Assembly (NCBI GenBank): GCA_947034885.2
Contig: OX344757.2
Location: 4,154,001 to 4,218,000 of the forward strand
DNA length: 64,000 bases
Source of the DNA: Thuidium tamariscinum
Taxonomy: Eukaryota > Streptophyta > Bryopsida > Hypnales > Thuidiaceae
Reading direction: 5' to 3'
The position numbers were made by a program, and so were the translations under genes. Shown piece after piece: positions 1-10,479 of the stretch (the stretch's first letter is position 1; every line of letters begins with the position of its first letter). The notes beneath the pieces are model-generated. The model ran no database searches. It was not told the DNA's origin and was given only the letters and a program-made list of their open reading frames with translations.

Positions 1-180
1 GATTCTTATAATCTTTTTAATAGGATGGTCAAATCATTTCTATTTTTCAGTTGCTTTAAGGGTGTCTCCACTACCAATTGGTACAATTAGTTTTTGTAGA
101 TCTTGTTATTAATGATAATTTGATTGGAATGAGTGCAAGAGGGTCTAGGTTCTAGTGAACATGAGTTGGACACTCACAGG
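1..180. repeat. Dispersed repeat, cut by window edge
   Basis: Aligns by eye with 17040-17280: both hold a Taatctttt-aat-g-taggtca stretch, a 'ctaccaat-g-ta' block and end in 'cactc-agg' directly before TTAA. The left end lies outside the window. It is the right part of a TTAA-bounded unit like the one at 17.0 kb. Confidence 0.6.
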
Positions 181-184
181 TTAA

Positions 185-1097
185 CCCCTAAAGGACCATT
201 GTCCCCTTAGAGACAAAATCAATTTCAGGCAGGTTCCTATGACTTCAATTTTTGGTAAAACCTTTTGAAACTTTCTGACAAGATAGAAAAATTGATTAGC
301 TTCATGGGAATGTAATTTTTATTTCAATTGGTGATTGGGAGCAAAAGTTATACCACAAAAAGCCCAAATTTTCATTCGGCGAGCAAAAAAATTTTTGGCA
401 AGAAGTCAAATTTTTTTTTTTTTTTTCTGAAATAATATATTTTTGCCTACATGTGAAGCTTTGATTCATTCTATTTGGACTTATAATGAGAAAGTTATGG
501 ATAATCTTGTTTTTAGGGCAATCTAAACAATTTCTTGAAAAAATAATTTATAGGATTCAATTCTGAATGCAATTTTCACAATTTTTCAAAAAAAATTGTT
601 GGACAAGGTTATGTTTACTTGCTAGAAAAATCTCACCATTGGGATTATTGTATTTCAATCCCATCTTAGAGTTATTAACCATTTATTTTTTCTTTCAATC
701 TTGGACCTATATCTACTTAATAATTTTTTAAAGAATGAAAATCAAGTGTTTTTTGTGTGAAATTTTTTTCCTAGACTCTCAACTCAATTTCCTAACACAA
801 AAAAATATAAATTCAAGGTCTGTAGTACAAAATTTTTTTACAAATGACAATCAAAGTCATTTGAAATTGCAGACCATAATTCAAAAAAACTTGTATTGCC
901 AACTTTGAATGCTCATATCTTCCAATCTATATGGTTGAACTTTATGAAATTTTTACCACATGATCTCAATCAAGTTAAATACAAGATCCTACGGTTAAAT
1001 TCTTAAGAATTTTTTGTTTTTGTTTTCTTGGATGAATGGAATAAAATTGGCAATTTTGAGAGGTTTTTGACAAAAAAATGGCCTTGGTCCTTTAGAG
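185..1097. mobile_element. TTAA-bounded DNA element (family F, copy 1)
   Basis: The element is flanked by TTAA at 181-184 and a decayed TTGA at 1098-1101. Its ends are inverted repeats: CCCCTAAAGGACCA on the left, and the complement of the right end reads CCTCTAAAGGACCA (one mismatch). It is about 913 bp, AT-rich, with no open frame above 60 codons. The interior matches the copies at 34.2-35.1 kb and, inverted, at 42.6-43.5 kb. A CCC start next to TTAA is the piggyBac signature. A TA-flanked reading (TIR ACCCC) cannot be excluded. Confidence 0.65.
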
Positions 1098-1220
1098 GTT
1101 GAGGTAACCACACTTTGAAAAAGAATCTAAATGAAGGTGGTTTAGCCAAAAAAATGGATGTTTTGTTCAATCTATTGCAAAGAGTGACACTAATCAAACC
1201 ACAATAAGCAACACCATGTA

Positions 1221-1493
1221 AGGTAGGTACACCCAAAATGGCACCTAACCTTAAAGTGCCATCTACACTATGCATACATTTCCGAAATCAGTCATGTACC
1301 CAGACTGTAGATGGCCATTTCAGAAACAGGCTTTGACTATTAATAACTTTTGCATACGGTATCCAAATCCTATGTTCTTTGGTGCATTGGAACATGTTTT
1401 CACTTGCCAACAAGACTATATAAAAATCTGAACAGCATGATGACAGGAACTAGGCACAGTAAGAATAAGTGGCCATTTTAGGTGTACCCACCT
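1221..1493 (+). mobile_element. TA-flanked MITE, family A copy 1
   Basis: A 273-bp element flanked by TA (1219-1220, 1494-1495). The ends AGGTAGGTACACCC and GGTGTACCCACCT are inverted repeats. It is the same length as the copy at 12212-12484, and the internal blocks (ATAACTTTTGCATA, TTCTTTGGTGCATTGGAACATG) recur in all A copies. It has no coding capacity. TA duplication and short TIRs fit a Stowaway-like Tc1/mariner MITE. Confidence 0.85.
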
Positions 1494-1497
1494 TATG

Positions 1498-1950
1498 AGA
1501 CAAATCCTATTTCTGGATTTTTAGAATGTTTACAGTGTCAATAAACAATGAATGAAATGAAGCCACACCTACCCTACCTTCCTCCATATTTTAAAACCAG
1601 AATTAGTTATGGCTTTTGGAACTTGGACTGGGGTTGCTCTAAAAGCAGTCGCAAGCCCAGTGTCAGAACATTCAAAACACCTTCCATGCTGGACTGCAGT
1701 ACCAAGGGCCATCAACTAACCCAATCAAAAATGATAAACAAAGCTCAAAACATCCGGAATGCATAAATAACGTGAATCAAGACAAGGGAAGGTACCACTG
1801 AGAACCAAAAGTGGGTGCCTCATTCAAAGTTCCAGGATTTACAAGAGATCCCATAATTACGTGCTACTGACGAGCTCCCATTATTCGCATTTGAAGTCAG
1901 CTGCTTAGCAAAATCACTCTTGATGCCGAACTGGAGTACTTGTTTGTAAG
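1498..1950. other. Unassigned stretch 3' of the ENOD93-like gene
   Basis: No gene, tRNA or recognised repeat was found. It would lie downstream of the minus-strand ENOD93-like gene and may include part of its 3' UTR. A 72-codon plus frame (1548-1766) shows no family resemblance. Confidence 0.4.
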
Positions 1951-1956
1951 AAAATT

Positions 1957-2178
1957 AGAATACACCGGACTAAGCTTAGTTGTTTCTCTTCTCTTGTTTC
2001 TTAATTTAATTCCACCGTTACTTTTGAAAAAACAAATAAACAAACTAGAATACCGGTTACCTCATCAACCCAGAGCTCTGTTTCTTAATTTAATTCCACC
2101 GTTACTTGAAAAAAAACCCACCAAAAGCTAGAATACCGGTTAAGCTACCTCATCAACCCAGTGCTCTGTTTCTTTTCC
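1957..2178. repeat. Tandem repeat, 84-88 bp period
   Basis: Two full units and partial flanking units carry TTAATTTAATTCCACCGTTA, 'ctagaataccggtta' and 'cctcatcaacccag'. The 'tgtttctt' landmark falls at 1995, 2079 and 2167. The array ends about 27 bp past the ENOD93-like stop codon, so it probably lies in that gene's 3' UTR. Confidence 0.75.
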
Positions 2179-2204
2179 ATGAAGCGGCGGCCGTCACAAG
2201 CAAT

Positions 2205-4279
2205 CTACGATGTCACTCCAGCTCGGCTCTTCTCCAGAGCAACGACGTTCCCCTGGCGACCGCATTCCAGGATAGTTTGCTCGGTCACCACGAAGTAAGT
2301 CGATAGAGTGGCTGCACACAACACAACACAATCAACTCATCTCATTTTCAACTAACTATTGAACTTCCAGCCATTTTGAAAACTTCGTAATCAATGAAGT
2401 GCCAGATGATTACAAGATAGATAATACGAATATCGTTAAAAAAAAGGATCCAATCCTGCTGTCGCTTATATACTGACCCCTGTTATTATCAACAGCAAGT
2501 CTAATCTCTTCCCAAAAAACGTGGTTGGCCTTCAATTGTCAAGTTCTGTGTAAGCATGACTTTGCTGAACGCGGAAGGCAATTGATCTTTGAAAAGGAAA
2601 TGGGGTTAGTGTAACTATTCTTTCAATTAGTGGTCTACAACCTCACTCACTTTCAATAGATGCATGAAAAATTTATTCGTGGATCAGAAGTTTGACGTAA
2701 AAGATAGTTTGGCTCTTCTTCTGGGCAATATCTCCATACATTTCCCAAAAATCACATTCCTGTGTATGTTAAAAGAGCCTTTTAAAGTGATGAAAAATAG
2801 TATTTTCTAGCTTCAAGGTATGTTAGCAACTTGGTGTTTACGAGTAGTGTTAGCAAATTAAATGTCGTTTGAAGGTATACCAGAATGCACTCTTAAAACC
2901 ATATTGACACGACTCTTTACACCGTATATAGAATGGCAAATGTATATCTTTCAGACTCTCACAACATTATCCATGTAACAAGGACGACAAGCACATACCT
3001 GCAGAAATGATAAGAGCTTGTCCCGTATAATTGACATTGGCTTTCGCCCAGGGAACAAATCGAACAGCAGCTAACTGATGAATACAAATACCCCTCATTA
3101 GTATAATTCCAATAAATTGCATCCTTCAATTCTGAAACTTAAAGCTCGTGGTGAAAAAGCACGTTCAGAAAAGAGCTTACAGTTGGAATGGCGCTGAAAG
3201 CACATGCGTAGGCAGCCGCCTTCAACCCAGCCTTGAAGCCCTCTGCAAATATGCATCCAAATGAAATAGATTACAGTCATTGCAAAATGAATAATCTCTT
3301 GTAGGTTACAGAATGTTGGGAACAGTAAATAAGCTACTTTGCAAACAGTAGCTTACAAATACATGAACAGAATTCTCAAAAGATTCAAACACACCCAAAA
3401 TCAGCACTGCCCAAATCATGTGACACGAACATTTGGACTAGATGTTGAAGACACAAGATGCACGCAATCAAAACATGAGTCTATGAGAGCCCAAGTGTTG
3501 TTTTTTGGTACACCCAGAGAATGTACTGAAGAAATTCATAACTCATTCATAGAGTGTCCAAATAATGCATTGGCTAAAAGTGTTGAACTCCTCTTTCAAT
3601 TGCCAGAAAGATCCAATAAAGAATAGTTCATGTTTTCATGATAGGAACTGTAATTAGTGACGATTATATGTGCACAGAACTTAGATTCAAAAAGTAATCA
3701 CTGGTCAATTAATGCAAATCTAATACAGTACAACATGACATCAATATTAAGATAGTGTAAAATTGATGTTGAATAAATGTTCCTCCTGCATCGTAATAGC
3801 TGCCTGTATAACATCAAGTTTAATGCTAAGGATGCTAACATCACACTAAAAGAAAGTTCACACAATATGCTTAAAACTAACATTGACTCCAGATTCGGAC
3901 TACATGAATCCCAACGCCTATTAATTTACATCGAAAACTTTGTCAACCTGATGCAGAGGAGGTTTCGACATAGATTTACGTGAATCCCATCCCAGCATAA
4001 CAAACCGCTACAATACATTCAAATCTGAGAATACAATCCAATGCAAGATTTGTGTCATTTGAGGTCCAACTTTCAAAAAAAATTCCAAAAAGGACACTGC
4101 AGCCTACCCTCTGTACAGTGCTTGGCCCTCGCAGCTTTTTCTTCAGCAAGGCTAAGCTGGAGGTCCTTGTCTTCAACAGGAGACGGAATCATGAAGGTCG
4201 GCTTCATACTAGGCTCCCGTTGCAGCAAAGCCAGATCCTCTCTCTTCTGTCTCCACCATCCTCTCCATTCGGCAGCCAT
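2205..4279 (-). CDS. ENOD93: Early nodulin 93 (ENOD93)-like membrane protein, 4 exons
   Basis: Complement of join(2205..2311, 2999..3074, 3181..3242, 4108..4279): 417 nt, 138 residues. All introns are GT-AG (865, 106 and 687 bp) and the frame closes exactly. Residues 47-103 follow the ENOD93 core: EEKAARAKHCTEEGFKAGLK, AIPTLAAVRFVPWAKANVNY, then TGQALIIS. The last exon gives TYFVVTEQTILECGRQGN, the equivalent of the family's YFIVADKTILATARRNS. Two hydrophobic segments (about 62-85 and 97-113) suggest a small membrane protein. Family knowledge: ENOD93 proteins are induced in nodules, affect nitrogen use in rice, and have been reported in mitochondria acting on cytochrome c oxidase. The start is the ATGGCTGCC at 4279, preceded by CAG, so a 5' UTR intron may end right at the ATG; an in-frame ATG at 4339 is the alternative. 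The N-terminus (about 50 residues, Trp-rich MAAEWRGWW) is long for the family. Confidence 0.88.
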
Positions 4280-4439
4280 CTGCTCGTGAAAATCATCAGC
4301 TCTCAGAGGAAATTGCAATAAACTCAAGTGTTTCCACAAACCCTCAAACTACTGACACCTGAACATCATAATGCTTCTGAGGAAATGCACTAAATAACTA
4401 GGGTTTAGAGAATGATGCTCAGGGCGATTCAATCAAAGT

Positions 4440-4960
4440 GCGGTTTCTAAATTAAACTAGTAGAGCGGTTTAGGGATCTTCAAAAGAACACAATGATCAA
4501 TCAACTTCGAAATGACTCATTCGCTCTTCTAATGTCCAATCACGCACAAAATGCACACTCACTCTACTAAAATCAACACCACGATCGAAAACCAAAATCT
4601 CGGAAAAACCCACGAGGGAAATCAAACCTAGAGCGCGTTTTGAAGGTGAAGAATCGTCCGAAACCTCGACTGAGTCAAAAGCAGTGAATGCGAACTCAGA
4701 TGGAAATTCTGAACTAAATTAGCAGAGCAACTTAGGGTTTTCAAAATGATCAATCAACTCCAAAAAGAATCTTGGTAAAGTTCAATCACTCACAAATTGC
4801 ACCCCTGCTCTTCAAAAATCAAAGATAAAACACAGAAACCTCTTGAATCACCACTGCGATCAAAACCCAAAATCTGAAAAACCCACATGAAAAATCAAAC
4901 CTAGAGGACGTTGGAAGGCAGAGAATCAAAATCGCCTCCGAATTCTGCTGAGTCAGAGAA
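4440..4960. repeat. Diverged tandem duplication upstream of ENOD93-like gene
   Basis: Two units of about 255-270 bp. Matching landmarks: AATGATCAATCAACT at 4492 and 4745, and ATCAAACCTAGAG at 4621 and 4893. Shared blocks keep the same order (aaaacccac, then ctgagtcaaag or ctgagtcagag). The units differ by several small indels, so the duplication is not recent. Confidence 0.75.
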
Positions 4961-5079
4961 GTTAACCGAACAAAGGTGTTTTGGATGGAAGAAAAAATTA
5001 AGGGTAAGCTTGAGACGTCAGGTGGGGCGTCATGCGTGATGGCCATGGCTGACTTGACAACAAGAAATGAGGAATCTGC

Positions 5080-5119
5080 CAATTTGTGAACAATTTGTGA
5101 ACAATTTGTGAACAATTTG
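5080..5119. repeat. 11-bp tandem repeat
   Basis: The unit GAACAATTTGT is repeated about 3.5 times without error, upstream of the ENOD93-like gene on its template strand. Confidence 0.9.
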
Positions 5120-5381
5120 CTTGGCTCTTTCCGTGATAAGAAAATGACTTGCCATGCGCAGTCATGCGAAGATCGGAAGTTCCTGCAAATTTCCGGATTG
5201 CCCCATTTCTCTTTCTGTTCCAGAATCACTCCATCTTCCGATCTTTGACCCTGCAAGTTCCTGCAAATTTCTTCTCTTCGACAACTGGAATTGAAATTGA
5301 ACGATTTTGATTGACCCCATCATCTCATTCTCCAAGAATCATGTTCGCATTCCTCGGAACCTTGTGGAAAGCTTGGATTAG

Positions 5382-5555
5382 CCTCATCAGCACTGTGCCT
5401 TTGGCTTCGAAGCGGTTCAGGCCACGTTGTTTGCCGCATTTGGGATTGTTCACGAGAAATTTCCGGAGCAATACAGATTGTCAAAAATGTCAGAAATCAG
5501 AGTGTCGGAAAAAATGGGTAAATGGATCTCATGTTCTCTACTGGACTCAAAATAG
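5382..5555 (+). other. Unrecognised protein-like open frame (possible exon)
   Basis: 57 codons are open between TAG (5379) and TAG (5553). The frame includes FEAVQATLFAAFGIVHEKF and PEQYRLSKMSEIRVSEKMG, and the latter is followed by a GTAAAT that could be a splice donor. It reads more like protein than the surrounding DNA and lies head-to-head with the ENOD93-like gene. No family was recognised and no start or partner exon was found. Confidence 0.25.
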
Positions 5556-5739
5556 TTGAATTTCTTTACGGAAGAAAGAAAGATCTCAAATGTTTACTTA
5601 ACCCCTTCACACCTCAATCCTTTTTTTAATTTTTTTGCATATTTTGTTTATATCTTTGTACAAAAAGATCTCTTTTTTTTACTTTGATTTCTTGAAATTT
5701 GTCATCAAGGAAGGTTGTCTTTCCAAGATTCAAGTACTA

Positions 5740-5957
5740 AAGTAGGTACATCCAAAAGTGCCATAGGTTGGTACTATGCCTATTTACTATTATTAGGGTG
5801 TTTCAGATTTTCATACAATCTTGTTGGCAAGTGAAAGCACATTCCAATGCACCAAAGAACACAACATTTGGAAACAATATGCAAAAGTTAGTTTCTACGT
5901 ACAAACTATAGATGGTGCTTTAATTAAGGTTAGTTGCACTTTTGGGTGTACCCACCT
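5740..5957 (-). mobile_element. Family A MITE, internally deleted
   Basis: Begins AAGTAGGTACATCC after TA (5738-5739) and ends GGTGTACCCACCT; the right TA has become CA. The interior is in reverse orientation to the copy at 1.2 kb and is about 55 bp shorter. Confidence 0.75.
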
Positions 5958-6206
5958 CATATTGGATGAATGAAAAATTAGTTGGACTAAACAATGTCTA
6001 CAAGTCCTCTATTCATCATCTAAAATATAACATTTGAATACTTAAGGTTTAAATTGAACTACCAAAATAGAGTCAAAAATGGAATCACATGTTGTTTTTA
6101 ATTTATGGACGAATGAATATTGTATATCATATATATAGTTTTGTCAAGATTTTTTTTCAATGAATTTTGCAAGAAAAAATATGAAGAAATCTTGAAGTGG
6201 CCAATG

Positions 6207-6531
6207 AGGTAGGTAACCCTCAACTACAACTTTTGCTCTTGTGGCTTATACCTAGTTATTAGTGTGGTCAAATTTTTATATTTTCTTATTTGCAAGTAAA
6301 AAGGGGTTCCAACGCACCAAAGAACGTGACATTTTGGATACCATATGCAAAAGCTACAAAGGGCCAAAGACCTTACTTAATTTTTGTATACAATATCTAA
6401 ATGTTGTGTTCTTTGGTATATTAGAACTTTTTTTCACTTGCTTATAAGAAAATATTAAAATTTGACTATTCTAATAATAGTAAATAGATACAATAGCAAA
6501 ATATGGTAGTTTTGGGGGTATCCACTTACCT
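6207..6531. mobile_element. Family A-related MITE with palindromic interior
   Basis: 325 bp, from AGGTAGGTAACC to ATCCACTTACCT followed by TA. Its left half is a reverse A interior (ACCAAAGAACGTGACAT...) and its right half a forward one (TGTTGTGTTCTTTGGT), so the two halves can fold on each other. Confidence 0.65.
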
Positions 6532-6732
6532 TATAAGTTTGACAATAAGTTAGCATTACAATAGTGTGTCAATATTTGGAGTTGATATTCGAACATAGAA
6601 TGTTGTAAGTTGAATAATGTCATTTAGAACAATTCCTTGGCAAACAAAAGACCTATGATGATCAAACCTAGGAAATGACCCCAATACAGATTTTTTTTCA
6701 ATAAATGAAATTTCAGCTACAATCGAAGTTTT

Positions 6733-6779
6733 AGGTGATAGTAATAGGTGATAGTAATAGGTGATAGTAATAGTAATAG
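6733..6779. repeat. 13-bp tandem repeat
   Basis: AGGTGATAGTAAT occurs three times in a row, followed by a partial unit. Confidence 0.9.
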
Positions 6780-6799
6780 AGTGATTAGTGACCTCACTA

Positions 6800-7330
6800 G
6801 AAACTTCCAACTTTCTAGTGTAACTTCATTATAGAAAGTTTTTTCTTAGGTTTTAACATTAGGTAATATTGTGTTTGCCATTTAGGTGAGTAAGATGATC
6901 ATTATGGGTATACTTTTTGTTGGTTTGGGGTAGTTTGTATAGACTCTTTGGGTCATAATAAGCAACATTTTCCAATAATTCATAACAAGTTCATACTTTG
7001 TTGCAAATATGTAATTTCAATTGCTCTTGCTAGTTCTTCTACTTATTCATATATAGGAAAAAACTTTAGAAATTTTGAGCAATGGCATGAGGCTAAACTC
7101 CCATAACCTACAATTTTGACCACAATGGGCTATTGGCCTAGAAGTTGAATTTTGCTCGTAACAAGATCACATTTGAAATGTATTCAACACAACACAACTT
7201 TTATTATTTTCCCACCTTGGATCCGACCCTTGCCCAAACATGCCCAGGATTGAATCATGCACCCGCTAGGATTGCTTGTTCTAACTACTTCCTTTTCTTT
7301 CCTCTAAAATCCAAACCTTTGCCCAAAATT
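6800..7330. other. Intergenic, nothing recognised
   Basis: AT-rich DNA without a convincing frame, RNA gene or repeat end. Confidence 0.4.
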
Positions 7331-7339
7331 TATTTTTAA

Positions 7340-7562
7340 CCCCTAAACGACGCACAAGCTGTATCCTAGTCAATGAACAAGATAGAATCTTTCTATATAG
7401 GACAGAAATGCAATTATTCATCCTCAGAATTAGGGGTGGAAAGGGAAGATCTTCTATAGTGCTTTGACTTCAAATGCGCACTTTTGATTTTTTTTAGAAC
7501 CAATAATTCCCACGGTATCAAAATTCATAGATTTCCACAGCCACCGGCTCATCATTTAGGGC
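7340..7562. mobile_element. TTAA-bounded element (family G, unit 1a)
   Basis: Flanked by TTAA at 7336-7339 and 7563-7566. The left end is CCCCTAAACGACGC and the complement of the right end is GCCCTAAATGATGAGC. It is 223 bp with no coding capacity. The right TTAA is shared with the next unit. Confidence 0.55.
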
Positions 7563-7566
7563 TTAA

Positions 7567-8203
7567 CCCTTAAATGATGCACGCACCGTTTTGAGGTTGA
7601 TGAAGGACTCCAAAACAAACTACTGAACGGAAAAACGAAGCTTTTCATCCAATTTATTTTCAATATCAAACCTAAGACTAAGTGCCATGATGTAGTGTAT
7701 AAATTAAGTTGCAGTAATGTACTTATAACTTTACAAAAGATTAGATTCTCTCAACATGCCATGAAAGTTCCATTGCCCAGCTCAAAATTTGAGTCGCTGG
7801 CTAAATTCTACGTCCAAAAATAAGGTAGAGGGCTGATATTGCAACCCTGTCTCTAAAAGCGATCTGGTAGATTTTGCCTCTAACATGTACGAGAAGTGCA
7901 CATTTAAGGACGGGGTCGCTTTTAGAAACCACTGTATTTTCAACTTCAAAAACTCATATCTAATTCCATGAAGGTCCAAAAAATATGAAATGACTTGGGT
8001 TACATGCCAATTCCATTTTTCTTACCACAAAAATTTACTAAAAATTGTTTTAAGGAGTTTAGCTTCCCCAAAATGAAAATCAGCCGGTAAAGGGTCGCTC
8101 TTACAGCCCCCTACCTTAGTGACTTTCACCTTCGGTCTTTCCAAAACTAGTCTTTGTTCACAGCCCGTTGCTCCTCCATGGTGACCCGCCCGTCGTTTAG
8201 GGG
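7567..8203. mobile_element. TTAA-bounded element (family G, unit 1b) with a nested MITE
   Basis: Flanked by TTAA at 7563-7566 and 8204-8207. The left end is CCCTTAAATGATGCAC and the complement of the right end is CCCCTAAACGACGGGC. The outermost pair (7340 and 8203) shares a perfect 13-bp CCCCTAAACGACG. A complete family B MITE lies inside (7823-8116). Confidence 0.55.
7823..8116 (-). mobile_element. Family B MITE nested in a TTAA element
   Basis: TA at 7821-7822 and 8117-8118. It runs AGGTAGAGGGCTG to CAGCCCCCTACCT, a 13-bp inverted pair with one mismatch. The interior matches other reverse B copies (TATGAAATGACTTGGGTTA, AAAATTTACTAAAAATTG). Confidence 0.8.
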
Positions 8204-8209
8204 TTAAGC

Positions 8210-8745
8210 AAAGTCAATCACATGTGAAACTTGTGCCGTGGACCTTCTTCACATCCTTAAGCAATCTTGTGATTTGCGCTATTCTCCATTCTTGTTGTGC
8301 AAGTCTGTCTGCACCCAAAATTCTCGATCATGGGGTGCGGCGCGTCCACGGCATGACGACGACGACGATGATGATAAGGGGTGCAAGACAGTGATCTCAG
8401 AACAGATTCAGGAGTTTTAGCCAGATGTTCATTTTTGAAAGATTTAAAAAAATTTATACAAAGGGCATGAAAAAATTAAGTAGAAAATGAGCGAAATTTA
8501 GCCAGTTTTGGGATCACTGGTGCAAGACTGTTGGTGTTTTATTTGGGGCCATGCTGTATGTAGGTCCAAATTTGACCAGACCAAATGGTTCCCATGGGTT
8601 CCCATAGCAAGGTTCTCCAAGCAATGGGCTTTTTTTTGGGCTTTGTAATCTTATCTGGACTTTGCAGGCGTGCACAGCAAGAGAGGGATAAGCTCAACAA
8701 GGGAATATGAACTCAATGTTCTTTCTCAACAGAGCTCTTCTATTT
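8210..8745. other. Intergenic, nothing recognised
   Basis: Mixed composition with a short GAC/GAT triplet run near 8360 (encoding Asp repeats in one frame). No gene was recognised. Confidence 0.35.
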
Positions 8746-8751
8746 CATATA

Positions 8752-9071
8752 AGGTAAGAGGTCCTATAATGGACCATCTAAGGGCTGAAACAGAATTTCA
8801 GGGAGGTAAAACTTCTAGAAATATTTTTCAGCAAATTTTCCTTCAAAGACAAGTAGAATTGACATCTTACACAAGTCGTTTCATATTTTTCTGAGCTTTT
8901 TTGAATTAGTTATCAAAATTTGAAGTTGAAAGGACATAGGGCTCTAAAATGGGCTAAAATGTACACTATCAATATACTGATGAAGGCTATGAAAAAGCGA
9001 CAGGTACAAATATTGTACATTTAAGATAGGGCACCATTTTAGAACCCGCTCCATTTAAGAGCCTTCTACCT
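8752..9071 (+). mobile_element. Family B MITE, copy 2
   Basis: TA-flanked (8750-8751, 9072-9073), 320 bp, from AGGTAAGAGGTCC to GAGCCTTCTACCT. The first 70-odd bases are identical to the copy at 16591-16917, which indicates recent activity. Confidence 0.85.
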
Positions 9072-9149
9072 TAGAGCATGATGAGTAGGAGGTTCTAGAA
9101 GTACTTAGGCTCTAAAATCGTTCACCTCCTCAAATATGCACCATTTGTG

Positions 9150-9505
9150 GGGAAGAATCACCTATAACCAATCATTTAAGATATTGTAGACATGATTTAG
9201 TGTAGTGCAAGCCAAAGCAAATATTTTCATAGGTGCAATGATACTTGAGAAATGATGGGGATTGCGAAAACTTTGGTAGTTTTATTGCATGAATTGAGAT
9301 TACTATGAATTTTGAAAGGCAAAAAGTATGATGGACCAATAACCAATCTCTAAACTCTTCTAATTCCGATCATTCAAAAAACTACTTTTCCATTTAGTGC
9401 TTTCCACTTTTTTGTGCACTACTTTGGGACATGTGTCATGAACTTTTGGTCTTAACTTTAAAAAGGAGAAAAAACAACATTCTAGCCTTTGTTGGAAATA
9501 CATCA
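9150..9505 (-). repeat. Family C element, decayed
   Basis: Matches the reverse of the C copies at 17.8 and 31.7 kb in order: a GCAAATATTTTC block, GGGGATTGCGAAAA, AATTGAGATTACTATGAATTTT, then the 'acatgtgtcatgaactt' block. The ends are not clear. Confidence 0.6.
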
Positions 9506-9539
9506 ATCTACAAGTTGGCTAGGGGGGGGGGTGATTATG

Positions 9540-10050
9540 GACAATTGTACCTTACACATTTCTTTTTCATAGCCTTGAACAATGTACAAACAATGTACAT
9601 TCTAAGAAGTGGGTGATTTTAGAGCCCTATGGTATTGCAACTTCAAAATTTCATAATTAATTCTATAAAGCTCCCAAAAATTATAAAACAACTTGAGTTA
9701 AGTGGCAATTTCATTTTTCTTTTATAATATTTACTGTAAAATATTCCAAGACATTTCACCTCCCCAAAATTCAACTCCAAAACTTAAAAAGTTGATTTAT
9801 GACCTTTCTTCAAGGTACCAATACTATACACTTTAGGTGGTGGTTTCTTTCAATGACTACTCCCATTTAAAAAATTTCATAACTAATTTCACAAAGGTCC
9901 AAACAATATGAAACAACTTACAATAGGTTCATTGCCAATTCCAATTTCTTTCTTATAAAAATTGACTAAAATTTGCTTCCAAGGCCAAAGTGAGTTAGCT
10001 TCTCTAAATAGGCAATATGTTCTTAAATAGTCGCTTTGAGAGCAAACTAC
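9540..10050 (-). repeat. Two degenerate reverse family B copies in tandem
   Basis: Two successive partial copies (about 9540-9790 and 9810-10050) each contain the B run of 'cataa-taattcta/ttcaca', 'aaacaactt' and a weak 'accttcc' end. Neither has intact termini. Confidence 0.5.
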
Positions 10051-10099
10051 TAACCTTAATTTTTAAAATCAAATATATTGATTTGGTTCTTTTCTCTAG

Positions 10100-10428
10100 C
10101 ATTAAAGGAGATTTGAAGACAAGGAAGAGCCATTTGAGGGCCATTCCCCTACTTGTTCTTTGATATGGTTTAAAATAGTAAATTAGCTCCAAATGGTTGA
10201 ATCTTTGAGAAAAGAGATTAATTTTTTTTTCAAAAATTCCAAAAAGTGTTAACGAACCTAAAATTGTTTTTTTTAAGTTCATTAAATCATTAAAATCATT
10301 AAAAAAAATTTAATATTATTGACATGGCAATCCCTCGACCATATTAGACTATTGATGTGGCACATTTCTATAGTCTAGGAACTCAAGATAACTCATTATC
10401 TTCTAATGCCCTCAAATCTCTCCTAATG
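10100..10428. mobile_element. Family E element (CATTAR...CTAATG ends)
   Basis: The ends are CATTAAAGGAGATTTGA and TCAAATCTCTCCTAATG, inverted with one mismatch. The interior carries the family's hallmark: a 'gatgtggca-tccctcgacca' block after an A/T tract. It is about 329 bp and non-coding. Confidence 0.7.
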
Positions 10429-10479
10429 TCATGAACTTGGAATTAGAAGTTGATCGAGCTAGTAGTCTTAGTTCTTCTC

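Larger units (their letters stand above)
4280..5300 (-). promoter_or_regulatory. Probable 5' leader and promoter of the ENOD93-like gene
   Basis: This is the region upstream of the chosen ATG. Composition is richer in GC than the flanking repeats. I could not fix a TATA box or transcription start. A 145-codon minus frame (4819-5256) overlaps the internal duplication and resembles no family, so I do not call it a gene. Confidence 0.4.

Noticed and set aside
4819-5256. 145-codon minus frame upstream of the ENOD93-like gene
   Set aside because: It includes the 11-bp tandem repeat and part of the diverged duplication, with no family resemblance. It is probably leader or promoter.
9521-9531. Homopolymer G run as a possible G-quadruplex
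   Set aside because: A single ten-base G run without spaced partner runs; not enough for a claim.
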